NCBI GenBank assembly: GCA_947381415.1
Contig: CANCVB010000001.1
Span: forward strand, 205,797 to 269,796
Direction of reading: 5' to 3'
DNA length: 64,000 nucleotides
Source of the DNA: Burkholderiales bacterium
GTDB taxonomy: Bacteria; Pseudomonadota; Gammaproteobacteria; Burkholderiales; Burkholderiaceae_C
Positions 44,908-54,600 of the stretch are shown piece after piece (position 1 is the stretch's first letter; every line of letters starts with the position of its first letter). The translations under genes and the position numbers were made by a program. Under the pieces are notes generated by a model, which ran no database searches, was not told the DNA's origin, and saw nothing but the letters and a program-made list of their open reading frames with translations.

Positions 44908-47088
44908 ATGTCCGTAATCAACACTAACGTGAAAGCTTTGGCCGCACAGGCCTCTATGACCAACGTTGAGAAAAAGATGCAAGCGTCCATGGAGCGTCTC
45001 TCCACAGGTCTGCGCATCAACAGCGCCAAAGACGATGCAGCTGGTTTGGCCATCACCAACCGCATGACATCGCAAATCCGCGGTTATGCCGTGGCCATTC
45101 GCAACTCCAACGACGGCATCTCCATGACACAAACCGCTGAAGGCGCTTTGGGTCAAGTGACCGACATGTTGCAGCGCATGCGTGAACTCGCTGTGCAAGC
45201 CGGTAACGGTGCCATGTCTTCTGCTGACCGCCAATCGCTGCAGCTAGAAGTCGACCAAATGAAAGCCGAGATCAACAACGTGGCAGCCAAAACCAACCAC
45301 AACAACATCAAGTTGTTGGATGGTTCTGCCGGCAAGGTCACTCTGCAAACAGGTGTTGGCAGTGGTGACACCATGACCATCGGCTTTGACTCTGTCAAAA
45401 CCAAAGACATTGGCGTGGGTGGCAAAGCTTCTTTGAGCTCTGTCGGTGCTTTGTTTGATGATGGCGTTGCCGATGCATCCGACGTGCCTGACACAGGCAA
45501 GTCTGCCGCTTTGTACAACGGCGACCTGGTCATCAACGGTGTGGTGGTCGGTGCGTCTTTGTCAACCGATGACAAAGTCTCTTCCAACGCCTTCGACTCA
45601 GACCCCAGCCCCAAGGCAGCCAGTGCGATTGCCAAAGCAGCCGCTATCAACCGCGTGTCCGAGCAAAGCGGCGTGATTGCCACTGTGGGTAAAACCACGG
45701 CTTACGGTGCGGCCATGGACGACACCAATTCAGGTACGACTTCTACAGTCAATATCAACGGATGGGAAACTGCTTCTTTCACCATTGGCACAGACCTGGA
45801 AATCAACCGTTTGATGGTGACCACAGCCATTAACAACATTTCAGCCCAAACCGGCGTGGTGGCGATCAACACCCACGACGATACCCAAGGCGTGGTTTTG
45901 CAAGCCGCTGACGGCCGCAACATTGAAATTGATTTCACCAACAGCGATTTCGTCAATACCGATGTGGGTTTGAGCGCAGAAGGCACCTATTTGGGAACCT
46001 ATGAACTGAGTTCAAAAGACGGCTCTGCCATTACACTCAGCAGCGAGACCGATGGTTCTATCCAAAACTCTGGCTTGTCTTTGGGCACATTCACAGCCAA
46101 TACAGCCGCCATGGTATCTCTGGCACGGTCAAATGCAGCTGAAGGCGCAGCCCCCAGCGACAGCACCACCGGTGTACTCAATGGCGACACATTGGTGATC
46201 AACGGTGTGGGTATTGATGCAGCCATCGGCAGCGATGACGATGCCTCTAACACCTACGCAGATTCATCAACCAAAGCAGCCAGTGCGATCGCGATTGCTG
46301 CAGCCATCAACAAGAAATCTGAAATGACAGGCGTTCGCGCTGTTGCCCAAGCCAACGTGGTGCGCGGCACAGGCTTTACCGCCGACACTGTGACTGAATT
46401 GAACATCAACGGCGTGACCATTGACATCAATTTGGATGCCAACTCCAACCGCGATGACGTCTTGGTTGCGATCAACAAGTTCTCTGGTCAAACCGGTGTG
46501 GTGGCCACAGGCTTCGGCGCAGGCGTACAGTTGACAGCAGAAGATGGCCGCAACATCTCTATCGGATCTGATGCAGGTGATGCCTCTGCTCTGGGCTTAG
46601 ATGGTCAAACCATTGGTTCCGATGGCACCGATGGCGCCACAGTGGTGACTTTTTACGCTCAGGTCAAATTGGAATCTGACAAGCAGTTCGAAGTGACCAG
46701 CGGCAGCGAAGGCAACGACAACTTCAATTTGTTGGGCTTTACCCGAGGCACATTTGGCGGCGCTGACAATGGCTTGAAAGTGGCTGACCTCGACATCACT
46801 TCACAAGACGGTGCCACTGCAGCCATCGCTGCGATTGACAACGCTTTGGAATCAGTCTCTGCCATGCAAGCGCGTGCAGGTGCCTACCAAAACCGTTTGG
46901 AATCAGTGGTCAGCAACTTGACCGAGTCCAACCAAAACATGTCTGCTTCACGCAGCCGTATTTTGGATACAGACTATGCGACAGAAACCACCAGCTTGGC
47001 CCGTTCACAAATCATCTCGCAAGCCGCGACTGCCATGTTGGCCCAAGCCAACCAGTCTGCACAAAGCGTGTTGTCTTTGTTGAAATAA
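44908..47088 (+). CDS. fliC: Flagellin FliC, 726 residues with internal duplication
   Basis: Filament subunit. The N-terminal D0/D1 (MERLSTGLRINSAKDDAAGL, QVTDMLQRMRELAVQAGNGA) and C-terminal D0 (TETTSLARSQIISQAATAML, AQSVLSLLK) are standard. The middle (about residues 180-600) is large for a 500-residue-class flagellin and holds two related modules, about 202-346 and 422-553. Each runs NGDLVINGV or NGDTLVINGV, then KAASAIAxAAAIN, then an AIN-SGQTGVVA strand and ends xDGRNIxI. The centre is Ser/Thr-rich and lies beside glycosyltransferase genes, so glycosylation is plausible. AAGGAG precedes the ATG. Confidence 0.96.
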   Translation: MSVINTNVKALAAQASMTNVEKKMQASMERLSTGLRINSAKDDAAGLAITNRMTSQIRGYAVAIRNSNDGISMTQTAEGALGQVTDMLQRMRELAVQAGNGAMSSADRQSLQLEVDQMKAEINNVAAKTNHNNIKLLDGSAGKVTLQTGVGSGDTMTIGFDSVKTKDIGVGGKASLSSVGALFDDGVADASDVPDTGKSAALYNGDLVINGVVVGASLSTDDKVSSNAFDSDPSPKAASAIAKAAAINRVSEQSGVIATVGKTTAYGAAMDDTNSGTTSTVNINGWETASFTIGTDLEINRLMVTTAINNISAQTGVVAINTHDDTQGVVLQAADGRNIEIDFTNSDFVNTDVGLSAEGTYLGTYELSSKDGSAITLSSETDGSIQNSGLSLGTFTANTAAMVSLARSNAAEGAAPSDSTTGVLNGDTLVINGVGIDAAIGSDDDASNTYADSSTKAASAIAIAAAINKKSEMTGVRAVAQANVVRGTGFTADTVTELNINGVTIDINLDANSNRDDVLVAINKFSGQTGVVATGFGAGVQLTAEDGRNISIGSDAGDASALGLDGQTIGSDGTDGATVVTFYAQVKLESDKQFEVTSGSEGNDNFNLLGFTRGTFGGADNGLKVADLDITSQDGATAAIAAIDNALESVSAMQARAGAYQNRLESVVSNLTESNQNMSASRSRILDTDYATETTSLARSQIISQAATAMLAQANQSAQSVLSLLK
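45511..46566 (+). repeat. Tandem duplicated D2/D3-type module inside fliC
   Basis: Copy 1 spans about 45511-45945 and copy 2 about 46171-46566. Shared landmarks are LVINGV, KAASAIA-AAAIN, a second NI NG strand and DGRNI. The copies are clearly diverged at the DNA level. Confidence 0.7.
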
Positions 47089-47120
47089 TGGGTACAGCCC
47101 CACAAGGGCTCATCTGGTTC

Positions 47121-47150
47121 AAAAAGCCCCGCCTTGCGGGGCTTTTTTTT
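47121..47150 (+). terminator. Strong intrinsic terminator after fliC
   Basis: AAAAAGCCCCGC-CTT-GCGGGGC followed by eight Ts, 33 bases past the fliC stop. Textbook rho-independent structure. Confidence 0.95.
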
Positions 47151-47175
47151 GGGCGTTGGTTTTCGAATCTAAAAT

Positions 47176-48735
47176 TTGCCTGTGAAGTCTAAATTCAAGC
47201 CCCGTGCCAAACCCACCTCCTTGGTGCGTGCGGCGAATCAGCAACCAAGGGGGGAGCCTGTTCAAGCTTTGCTGATGCAGGCACTGGCCCATCACCAGCA
47301 AGGGCGTTTGGCACTGGCACAGGTGGGCTATGAGCAGGTGCTGACCCAACACCCCCAGCACTTTGATGCACTGCACATGTTGGGTGTGTTGATGACGCAA
47401 ACCCACCAGCCCGAGCGCGCTGTCAGCTTGATAGAACAAGCGCTACACCTGCAAGCCCATGTGGCGGGTGCCCACGAAAATTTGGCGCTGGCTTTGCGGC
47501 AGTTAAACCGTTTTGAAGAGGCTTTGCACCACTACGACCAAGCGCTGGCTTTGGACCCGCAACATGCCCAGACCCATGTCAACCGTGGCGTGGCCCTGAA
47601 AAGCCTCAAGCGCTACGACGCGGCTTTAGAAAGCTACCAAAAGGCTTTGTCGCTGCAGCCAGACATGGTGCAAGCACGCTACAACCGCGGCCTGCTCTAC
47701 AGCGACTTAAACCTCTCCTTGCCAGCCTTGCAGGACTTTGAAGCAGTCTTGCAACGCCAACCCCATTTCCCCCCTGCGCTTTGGGGCAAGACCTTGTGCC
47801 TGTTGCAAAGGGGAGCGTTTGCGCAGGCTTGGCCGTTGTATGCCTGTCGCTGGCAACAAGATGAGAAAGAGTTCACCTCCAAGGTATTGCAAACAACGCT
47901 GCCACGTTGGCACCCAGGCCTGTCGGCACAACGCTTGTTGCTGTGGTCCGAGCAAGGTGTGGGCGATGAACTGATGTTTGGGGCCTTGTTGGCGCAAGCC
48001 CAAACACTGTGCCATGCGTTGCTGGTGCAGATGGATGCGCGACTCATTCCCATGTTTTCGCGTGCCATGCCACATATCCAATTCCTGCCCAAGCATTTGC
48101 CAGTGAGCGAGGCCTTGTATGACGCGCATTTGCCCATAGGGGACTTGCCAGGAATTTTTTGTACGCATCTGAACGACTTTCAAGCCCTGACCCATCCCTA
48201 TGTCGCGCCAGACCAGGCGCGTGTCAGTGCATTGCGCGCAGCCTTAAGCCCCGATGGAAAACCGCTGTGTGGCATCAGCTGGCGCAGCAAAAACCTCAAA
48301 CGCGGCGAGGACAGAAGTGTGCCGCTAGGCCCTATGGTGCAAGCCTTGGCTGGCAAACACTTGCGTTTGCTGAGTTTGCAATATGGCGATGTCGCGCATG
48401 AACTCGCCGAGCTGCAACAAACCACGGGCGTGGAGGTCGTGCAATGTCCCCAGGTGAACAACCAAACCGACCTCGACGGTCTGGCGGCCTTGGTGGGTGC
48501 CTGCGATCTGGTGGTGTCTGCAGACAATACCACCGTACATTTGGCGGGTGCGCTGGGTCAACCGGTGTGGGTTTTGTTGCCGTTCAGTGCCGATTGGCGA
48601 TGGATGCTTGAGCGTGCCGACAGCCCGTGGTACCCCAGTGCCCGCTTGTTCAGGCAGTCGGCAGTCGCCGACTGGTCAACGGTATGGGCGCCCTTGTCTC
48701 AGGCATTTTCACAAAGGTTGTATGTCCGCGATTGA
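47176..48735 (+). CDS. TPR-repeat glycosyltransferase (GT9/heptosyltransferase-like C-terminus)
   Basis: About 519 residues. Several TPR units occupy residues about 30-220 (AGAHENLALALRQLNRFEEA, THVNRGVALKSLKRYDAALE, YNRGLLYSDLNLSLPALQDF). A GT-B-like C-terminal domain has LLLWSEQGVGDELMFGALL, CGISWRSKNL and VVSADNTTVHLAGALGQPVW. Such TPR-GT proteins are common beside flagellin genes and can modify flagellin. The start is uncertain: TTG 47176 or GTG 47182, neither with a clear ribosome site. The 3' end overlaps the next gene by 14 bases. Confidence 0.8.
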   Translation: MPVKSKFKPRAKPTSLVRAANQQPRGEPVQALLMQALAHHQQGRLALAQVGYEQVLTQHPQHFDALHMLGVLMTQTHQPERAVSLIEQALHLQAHVAGAHENLALALRQLNRFEEALHHYDQALALDPQHAQTHVNRGVALKSLKRYDAALESYQKALSLQPDMVQARYNRGLLYSDLNLSLPALQDFEAVLQRQPHFPPALWGKTLCLLQRGAFAQAWPLYACRWQQDEKEFTSKVLQTTLPRWHPGLSAQRLLLWSEQGVGDELMFGALLAQAQTLCHALLVQMDARLIPMFSRAMPHIQFLPKHLPVSEALYDAHLPIGDLPGIFCTHLNDFQALTHPYVAPDQARVSALRAALSPDGKPLCGISWRSKNLKRGEDRSVPLGPMVQALAGKHLRLLSLQYGDVAHELAELQQTTGVEVVQCPQVNNQTDLDGLAALVGACDLVVSADNTTVHLAGALGQPVWVLLPFSADWRWMLERADSPWYPSARLFRQSAVADWSTVWAPLSQAFSQRLYVRD

Positions 48736-49810
48736 TCAAAAACAGGCTTTGCTGCTGAACTTCACGGCCAGCAACTACCACTGGGGGTGTTACGGCACAT
48801 CCATGGAAATTTGGAACAGTCTGGTCGAGCGCGGTTACTGTGTCGAAATGGTCAATGTGCGTGAAATTCAACTGTTGGAGCCCACCCCACAGCAACTCTC
48901 AGACTTTGACCAAGCGGAATTTGGCATCGCCTTGCTCAAAGCCAATCCGCGTCTGTACCACATGCTGTTGGGCGCTGATGTGGTCTATGTCAATGGCGAG
49001 GGTACTTTGCATGGCCCGAACAAGGCAGCCATCAGCCTGCTGTATGTGATGTACATGGCCAAGATCAATTTCAAAAAACCGGTGTACCTGATCAATGGTT
49101 CGTTCTTCCCCGCAGACGATGGGCAAGCCCACCCTCAGTTAGATGCGATCTACGGCCATGTGGCGCGCGTCTTGGACCACATCGTGCCACGCGAACCCCA
49201 GTCGCAGGCTGTATTGGCGCGTTTAGGTGTGACGTCCACACTGGGTTTTGACTGCCTACCGCGCTTTATCCACCGCCACGGCTTGCTTGGTTCGCACGCG
49301 TTTACACCCACGGTGGTGGTTGCCGGTGGTGTGAACATGACGCAAGCACAAACACTGGTGTTGGCTCAGGCTTTGAAAAATGCACACCAAGCGGGCACCC
49401 ACTGTGTTTTTTTAACGGGCGCCAAGGCCATGCTGAACAACGAAGATGCCCACATTGTGGGCGCTTTGCAATCGGTGTTCCCAGACATCCAATGTGTCAA
49501 TGCACAGTCGATGCGTGAATGGCTGCAGGTGTTGGCGCAGGCCGCTTGTGTGGTGTCGGCACGTTTTCACCACAGCTTGGCGGCGGTGAGTCTGGGTACC
49601 CCTTGCATGGCTTTTGCCTCCAACACCCCTAAAACCGATGCGGTGATGCAGATGTTGGGGGTAGAGCGCTTGCCAAGCTTGGCGCAAGACACGTCGCAGG
49701 TGAGCGACTTTGTGGCTGCTGCGCTGCGCCAGCAGCAGCCAGCCATTGCGCCAGAGCGTGTCGCGCAGGTCGTGGCGCTGGCTGCCCATAATTTCATTGA
49801 CACGGTTTAA
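48722..49810 (+). CDS. Polysaccharide pyruvyl transferase family protein
   Basis: 362 residues from ATG 48722 (MSAIDQKQALLLNFTASNYH), overlapping the previous gene by 14 bases; the open frame further upstream is antiparallel noise. Family features are NYHWGCYGTSMEIWNSL at the N-terminus, ADVVYVNGEGTLHG, and the C-terminal VSARFHHSLAAVSLGTPCMA with SNTPKTDAVMQMLG. Members transfer pyruvate ketals to sugars or act in glycan modification. Placed between two TPR glycosyltransferases after fliC, it may decorate a flagellin or surface glycan. Substrate unknown. Confidence 0.8.
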   Translation: MSAIDQKQALLLNFTASNYHWGCYGTSMEIWNSLVERGYCVEMVNVREIQLLEPTPQQLSDFDQAEFGIALLKANPRLYHMLLGADVVYVNGEGTLHGPNKAAISLLYVMYMAKINFKKPVYLINGSFFPADDGQAHPQLDAIYGHVARVLDHIVPREPQSQAVLARLGVTSTLGFDCLPRFIHRHGLLGSHAFTPTVVVAGGVNMTQAQTLVLAQALKNAHQAGTHCVFLTGAKAMLNNEDAHIVGALQSVFPDIQCVNAQSMREWLQVLAQAACVVSARFHHSLAAVSLGTPCMAFASNTPKTDAVMQMLGVERLPSLAQDTSQVSDFVAAALRQQQPAIAPERVAQVVALAAHNFIDTV

Positions 49811-49845
49811 ATCGCCGCGATACACCTCTTTAGAAAGACCTTGCA

Positions 49846-51642
49846 ATGACCCCCACCGACATAGACCGCTTGATGCATCTCGCCCAGTCGGGCAGCATGA
49901 GCCTAGAGCAGTTGATGCAACACGCCGAGTCCCTCAAGCAAGGCGGGCACGGCCAACAGGCCATGGACTTGTACAAGATTTGGATTGCTTGCACCAAGTC
50001 GCCCACCTTGTTTGTCGCGCTGTTCAACTGGGGTGTCATGCTCTCAGACGCGGGCGATTTGGACGGTGCAGAAATGGCCTACCGCCAATGCGTGGCGTTG
50101 AATGCAGGTTTGCTGCAAGCCAAAATCAATTTGGGCTTGACGCTAGAGCGTAAAAAGAACCTCGATGAGGCTTTGCAGCAATGGGCTGAGGTTGCCCATG
50201 CACAACCCGGTCCAGCGTCCACCGACCGCGATCTCAAGACCATGGCGCTCAACCACATTGGGCGTTTGCAAGAGTCACGCCATGTGTACGACCTGGCAGA
50301 GCAAGCCTTGGCACAAAGCCTGGCATTGAATCCGCAACAGCCAGACGCCATTCAACACTGGGTGCATTTGCGGCAAAAGCAGTGCAAATGGCCTGTGTGT
50401 GTTCCCTTGCCAGGTGTTCGCGTCAACGACATGTTGGCGGCCACCTCACCCCTGGCCATGCTGTCCTTGCACGATGATCCGGCTTTGCAGTGGATGGCAT
50501 CGCGTGCATTTGTAGAGCGCAAATTCAAACTGCAAGAAGAGCGTTTGGCGCCTGCTCAGCGTATTCCCCACGCACGCATTCGCATTGGCTATTTGTCTGG
50601 CGACTTGTGTACCCACGCGGTAGGCCTGCTCATGGCGGACTTGATTGAAGCGCACGATAAAACACAATTTGAAGTCTTTGCCTTCGACTTCAGTCCCGAA
50701 GATGGCACGGCATACCGAGCCCGCTTGAAAGCGGCTTTTGACCATGTCATTGACATCCGCAATCTTGACGACCGCCGCGCTGCCCTGACGATTCGCCAAA
50801 TGGAAATCGATGTGTTGATCGATTTGCATGGGTTGAGCTCGGGTTCCCGCCCTGGCATCATGGCCTTGCACCCAGCGCATGTCCAGGGGACTTATTTGGG
50901 CTTCATTGGCACCACGGCTATGCCATGGATAGATTTTGTGGTGACCGACCCCTTTGCCTTGCCAGAGGCCCTCACGCCCTATTTCACCGAAGAGCCCTTG
51001 TACATCGAAGGCGCATTCATTCCGTTGCACAAGCCAGAAATGAGCGAACCCCAAGTGGGACGCAACGATGTGGGCTTGCCCGAGGATGCGGTGGTATTGG
51101 CCAGTTTCAACAATATCTACAAGTACAACGCCGACCTGTTTGCGGTGTGGATGCGCATATTGAAGCGCTGCGACAAGGCCGTGCTGTGGTTGTTGGACGA
51201 CAACCCTTGGGCCACCGCGCAACTGCAACAACGTGCGCTTGAACACGGTGTGCCTTTGCACCGATTGGTGCTGGCCAAGCGCTGCAGTCACCAAGAATAC
51301 CGCCAGCGTTTGCGGTTGGCCGATGTGTATTTGGACACTTACCCCTACAACGCGGGATCAACCGCCCGCGATGTGTTGGACGCCCGTTTGCCGATGGTTA
51401 CCTTGAGTGGCAAAACCTTTATTTCCCGCATGGCTGGCAGCATGCTGCACGCTGCGGGTGTGGGTGAATTGGTGACCCATAGCCATGCCGACTACGAAGA
51501 ACAGGTGTTGGCATTGGCCCATGCCCCAGAACGCATCGCAGCACTCAAGCAAACCTTGGAGCAGCAGTCCGCCACATGGCACCAAGCGCCTGCACGCTTG
51601 ATCGCCAGCCTAGAAAAAGCCTTGCTCGCGCGCTTGCAGTAG
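49846..51642 (+). CDS. GT41 (SPINDLY/OGT-like) protein O-glycosyltransferase with N-terminal TPRs
   Basis: 598 residues. TPR-like helices (about 1-180: FVALFNWGVMLSDAGDLDGA, ALNHIGRLQESRHVYDLAEQ) precede a GT41 catalytic region: RIRIGYLSGDLCTHAVGLLM, DVLIDLHGLSSGSRPGIMAL, GTYLGFIGTTAMPWIDFVVT, VVLASFNNIYKYNADLFAVW, ADVYLDTYPYNAGSTARDVL. These match the bacterial SPINDLY/O-GlcNAc-transferase group, which adds sugars to Ser/Thr of proteins, including flagellins. Neighbouring Ser/Thr-rich candidates are FliC and the octapeptide-repeat protein whose gene ends 4 bases away on the other strand. Confidence 0.88.
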   Translation: MTPTDIDRLMHLAQSGSMSLEQLMQHAESLKQGGHGQQAMDLYKIWIACTKSPTLFVALFNWGVMLSDAGDLDGAEMAYRQCVALNAGLLQAKINLGLTLERKKNLDEALQQWAEVAHAQPGPASTDRDLKTMALNHIGRLQESRHVYDLAEQALAQSLALNPQQPDAIQHWVHLRQKQCKWPVCVPLPGVRVNDMLAATSPLAMLSLHDDPALQWMASRAFVERKFKLQEERLAPAQRIPHARIRIGYLSGDLCTHAVGLLMADLIEAHDKTQFEVFAFDFSPEDGTAYRARLKAAFDHVIDIRNLDDRRAALTIRQMEIDVLIDLHGLSSGSRPGIMALHPAHVQGTYLGFIGTTAMPWIDFVVTDPFALPEALTPYFTEEPLYIEGAFIPLHKPEMSEPQVGRNDVGLPEDAVVLASFNNIYKYNADLFAVWMRILKRCDKAVLWLLDDNPWATAQLQQRALEHGVPLHRLVLAKRCSHQEYRQRLRLADVYLDTYPYNAGSTARDVLDARLPMVTLSGKTFISRMAGSMLHAAGVGELVTHSHADYEEQVLALAHAPERIAALKQTLEQQSATWHQAPARLIASLEKALLARLQ

Positions 51643-51646
51643 TTGT

Positions 51647-54600
51647 TTACAAGCCTAAGGTGTTGCGCTGGTCGGTGTTCATCACTGCGATTTGCGACGC
51701 GGTGATGGCGGCAATTTGCGAGGCATTGAACATGGACAACTGCTCGGTGCTCATGGCCACGATGTGATCGGTACGCAATGCGGCCACGTCTTCGATTTCG
51801 AGGCCAGGAATTTGATCGATGGTCAAACTCTGAACCTGATCGGTAGACAGAGCATGCACTTGCGAAGTGGTCAAGGCGGTGATGCTGCTCGAGGGCAATG
51901 AAGCCACTTGGCTGACGTCCAAAGCACCAATCTGGGCATTGCTGAGCACCTTGATTTGATCGGTTGTCAGTGACGACACTTGCAAGGTGGTCAAGGCAAG
52001 GATGTTGGCAGTGCTCAATCCAGGTATACCCGCCGTGCTGATGGCTTGTAACTGCTCGGGCGAGATGACGCCAATTTGCTCGGCACTCAGGGCGCGCAAC
52101 TGCGCACTGCTGAGCACTTGGTAGTCGGCGGTTTCCAAGGCGCCAATCTGGTCGCTGGTCATGGCGGCAATGTGTGCGGTGGACAAACCTTGCACCTGTG
52201 TGGTGGACAACGCTGCCACTTGCTCGGTGCTCAGGGCGCGAATCACGTCGCTGGTCAACACATTCAAGTCGCGGGTTTCGATGGCGGTGACCTGATCGGT
52301 GGTCAAGCCGCGCAGCTGGTCGGTGGTCAAGATCGCCATTTGTCCGGTGGTCAAGGCGGTGATATTGCCATTGGACAAGCTGGCCAATTGACCGCTGGTG
52401 ACGGCGGCAAACTGCGCGGTCGTCAGCGCATTGAGCTGACCTGTGGTCATGGCCGAGAACTGCTCGGTGCCCAAAGCCGCCACTTGCGCGGTAGTCAAGC
52501 CGCTGATGTCGTTGGTCTCGATAGCCGCAATCAAATCGGCATCCATAGACGTCAATTGATCGGTGGTCAATGCCGCCAACTGGGCCGAAGACATGCCTGC
52601 TACGTCGGCGATATTCAAACCAGCCAACGCCGAGTTGGTCATGACTGCAATTTGTGCGGTGCCAAAAGCCGTCACTTGTGTGGTGGTGAGCGCGGCAATT
52701 TGCAGCGACGACAGGGAAGCCACTTGTGCGGTGGTGAGCGCGGCCAACTGGTCGGTCTTGAAGGCGTGTACTTGCGTGGTGGACAAGGCCTGTAGTTGGT
52801 CGCTGGTAAAGGCACGCACTTGGTCGGTAGACAGGGCTTGCAGGTCCAAGGTCTCCAAGCCAGCCAAAGCTGCAGTGGTGATGCTTTCGATTTGACCCGT
52901 GAGCATATTGGCCGCTTGGGCGGTGCCCAAAGCGGTGATTTGACCACTGGTGAGCGAGGCCACTTGGGTGGTCGTCAAGCTGCTCAGCGTTGCGGTGGTA
53001 ACGGCGGCGATTTGCGCAGACGTCAAGGATTGCAACTGCTCTTCGCTCAAACGGTTCATCTGTGTGACAGACAAAGCCGCCACTTGGCTGGTCGACAGAG
53101 CCGCCACTTGCTCTGTGCTCAACGCACTCAGTTGCAAGGTGCTCAAACTGTTGAGCTGGCTGCTGGTCAAAGCCTTGGCCTGTGAAGTCGTCAAGGCTGT
53201 GACTTGCAGCGGGCCCATGCCCACCAAGGCGTTGGTGGTCAGCACCGATACCTGGTCGGTGGTCAAGGCCTTGACCTGATCGGTCAGCAGTGCCGCGACT
53301 TGCGTGGAGGTAAAGCCTGCCACGTCGCCAGATTCCAAAGCTGCAATATTGGTGGTTGTGATGGCCTGGACTTGCTCGGCCAACATCGCCGCGTATTGCG
53401 TGGACACCAAGGCGCGCAACTGGTCGCTGCTGAGTGCGCCAATTTGGGCCGTCTCCAACTCCTGCAAATGGGTGGTGGTGAGGTTGGCCAACTGGGTGGT
53501 GCTGAGCTTGGCCACTTGGGTGGTGGTCAGGAACGGTATCTGATCGCTGGTCAAAGCGTTCAACTGTGCGGTAGAGAGCTTGTCGATCTGGTCGGTGGTC
53601 AATGCCACCAATTGGTCGGTGCTCATGGCCTGCAAATCGGTATTTTCGATGGCACGAATCTGCGCCGATGTCATATTGGCCACTTGCTCTGTGGTCAAAG
53701 CGGCCACTTGTGCGGTGCTCAAGGCGGCCACATTGGCCGTGCTCAGCTTGATCAGCTGTGTGGTGGTCAGGGCGGCAATCTGTTCGGTGGTCAAGGCGCC
53801 AAGAACGGTCGTGTTCAGTGACGCAATGTGATCGGTCTTGAGGGTCGAGACCTGATCGGTGGTGAGGGCCGCCACTTGTGATGTCGTGAGGTTGTTGATT
53901 TGCGCAGACCCCATGACATTGAGTTGTGTGCTGCTGAGCACATTGATTTGGTCGGTCTTGAGCGTGACAAGTTGTGCGGTACGCAGCGAAGGCACTTGTC
54001 CTGTGGTGATTGCCAGCAATTGCTCGCTGCTGAGCGTACGCAGTTGGACAGAGGTGAGTGCCGCCAAGTCCTCGGTTTCCATCTTTTCAATTTGCGACGA
54101 TTGCAGTGCAGCGATTTCGTCGGTACGCAAAGCCACCACTTGCTGGGTCGACAAGGCCACGATATGGGCGGTGTCGAGGTTGGCAATTTGCTCGGTGTGC
54201 ATGGCCGCGATGTCGCGGGTTTCGATGGCTTGCAGTTGGCTGCTGGTCAGCGTATTGAGTTGGCTCGATGTCATGGCCGCCACTTGTGCAGCGGTCATGG
54301 AAACCAAGTTCTGCGTAGGAATGGCAAGTACTTGTCCGGTTTCCAGCGCAGCCACTTGGTCGGTTGTGAGTGCAGCCATTTGGCGTTGACGCAAAGCCGC
54401 CACTTGGGCCGTGGTGAGCGCAACCACTTGGTCGGTGCGCAGGCTGGCCAAGCTGGCGTTATTGAGGGCGGCAATTTGGTCGGTGTTAAATACCGCCAAT
54501 TGCTCGGTCAGCAAGGACACCGCTTGCAAGGTGGTCAAGGCAGGCATATCGCGAACCTCAATGGCTTTCAATTGCGTGCTGCTGAGGGCTTGGATTTGCT

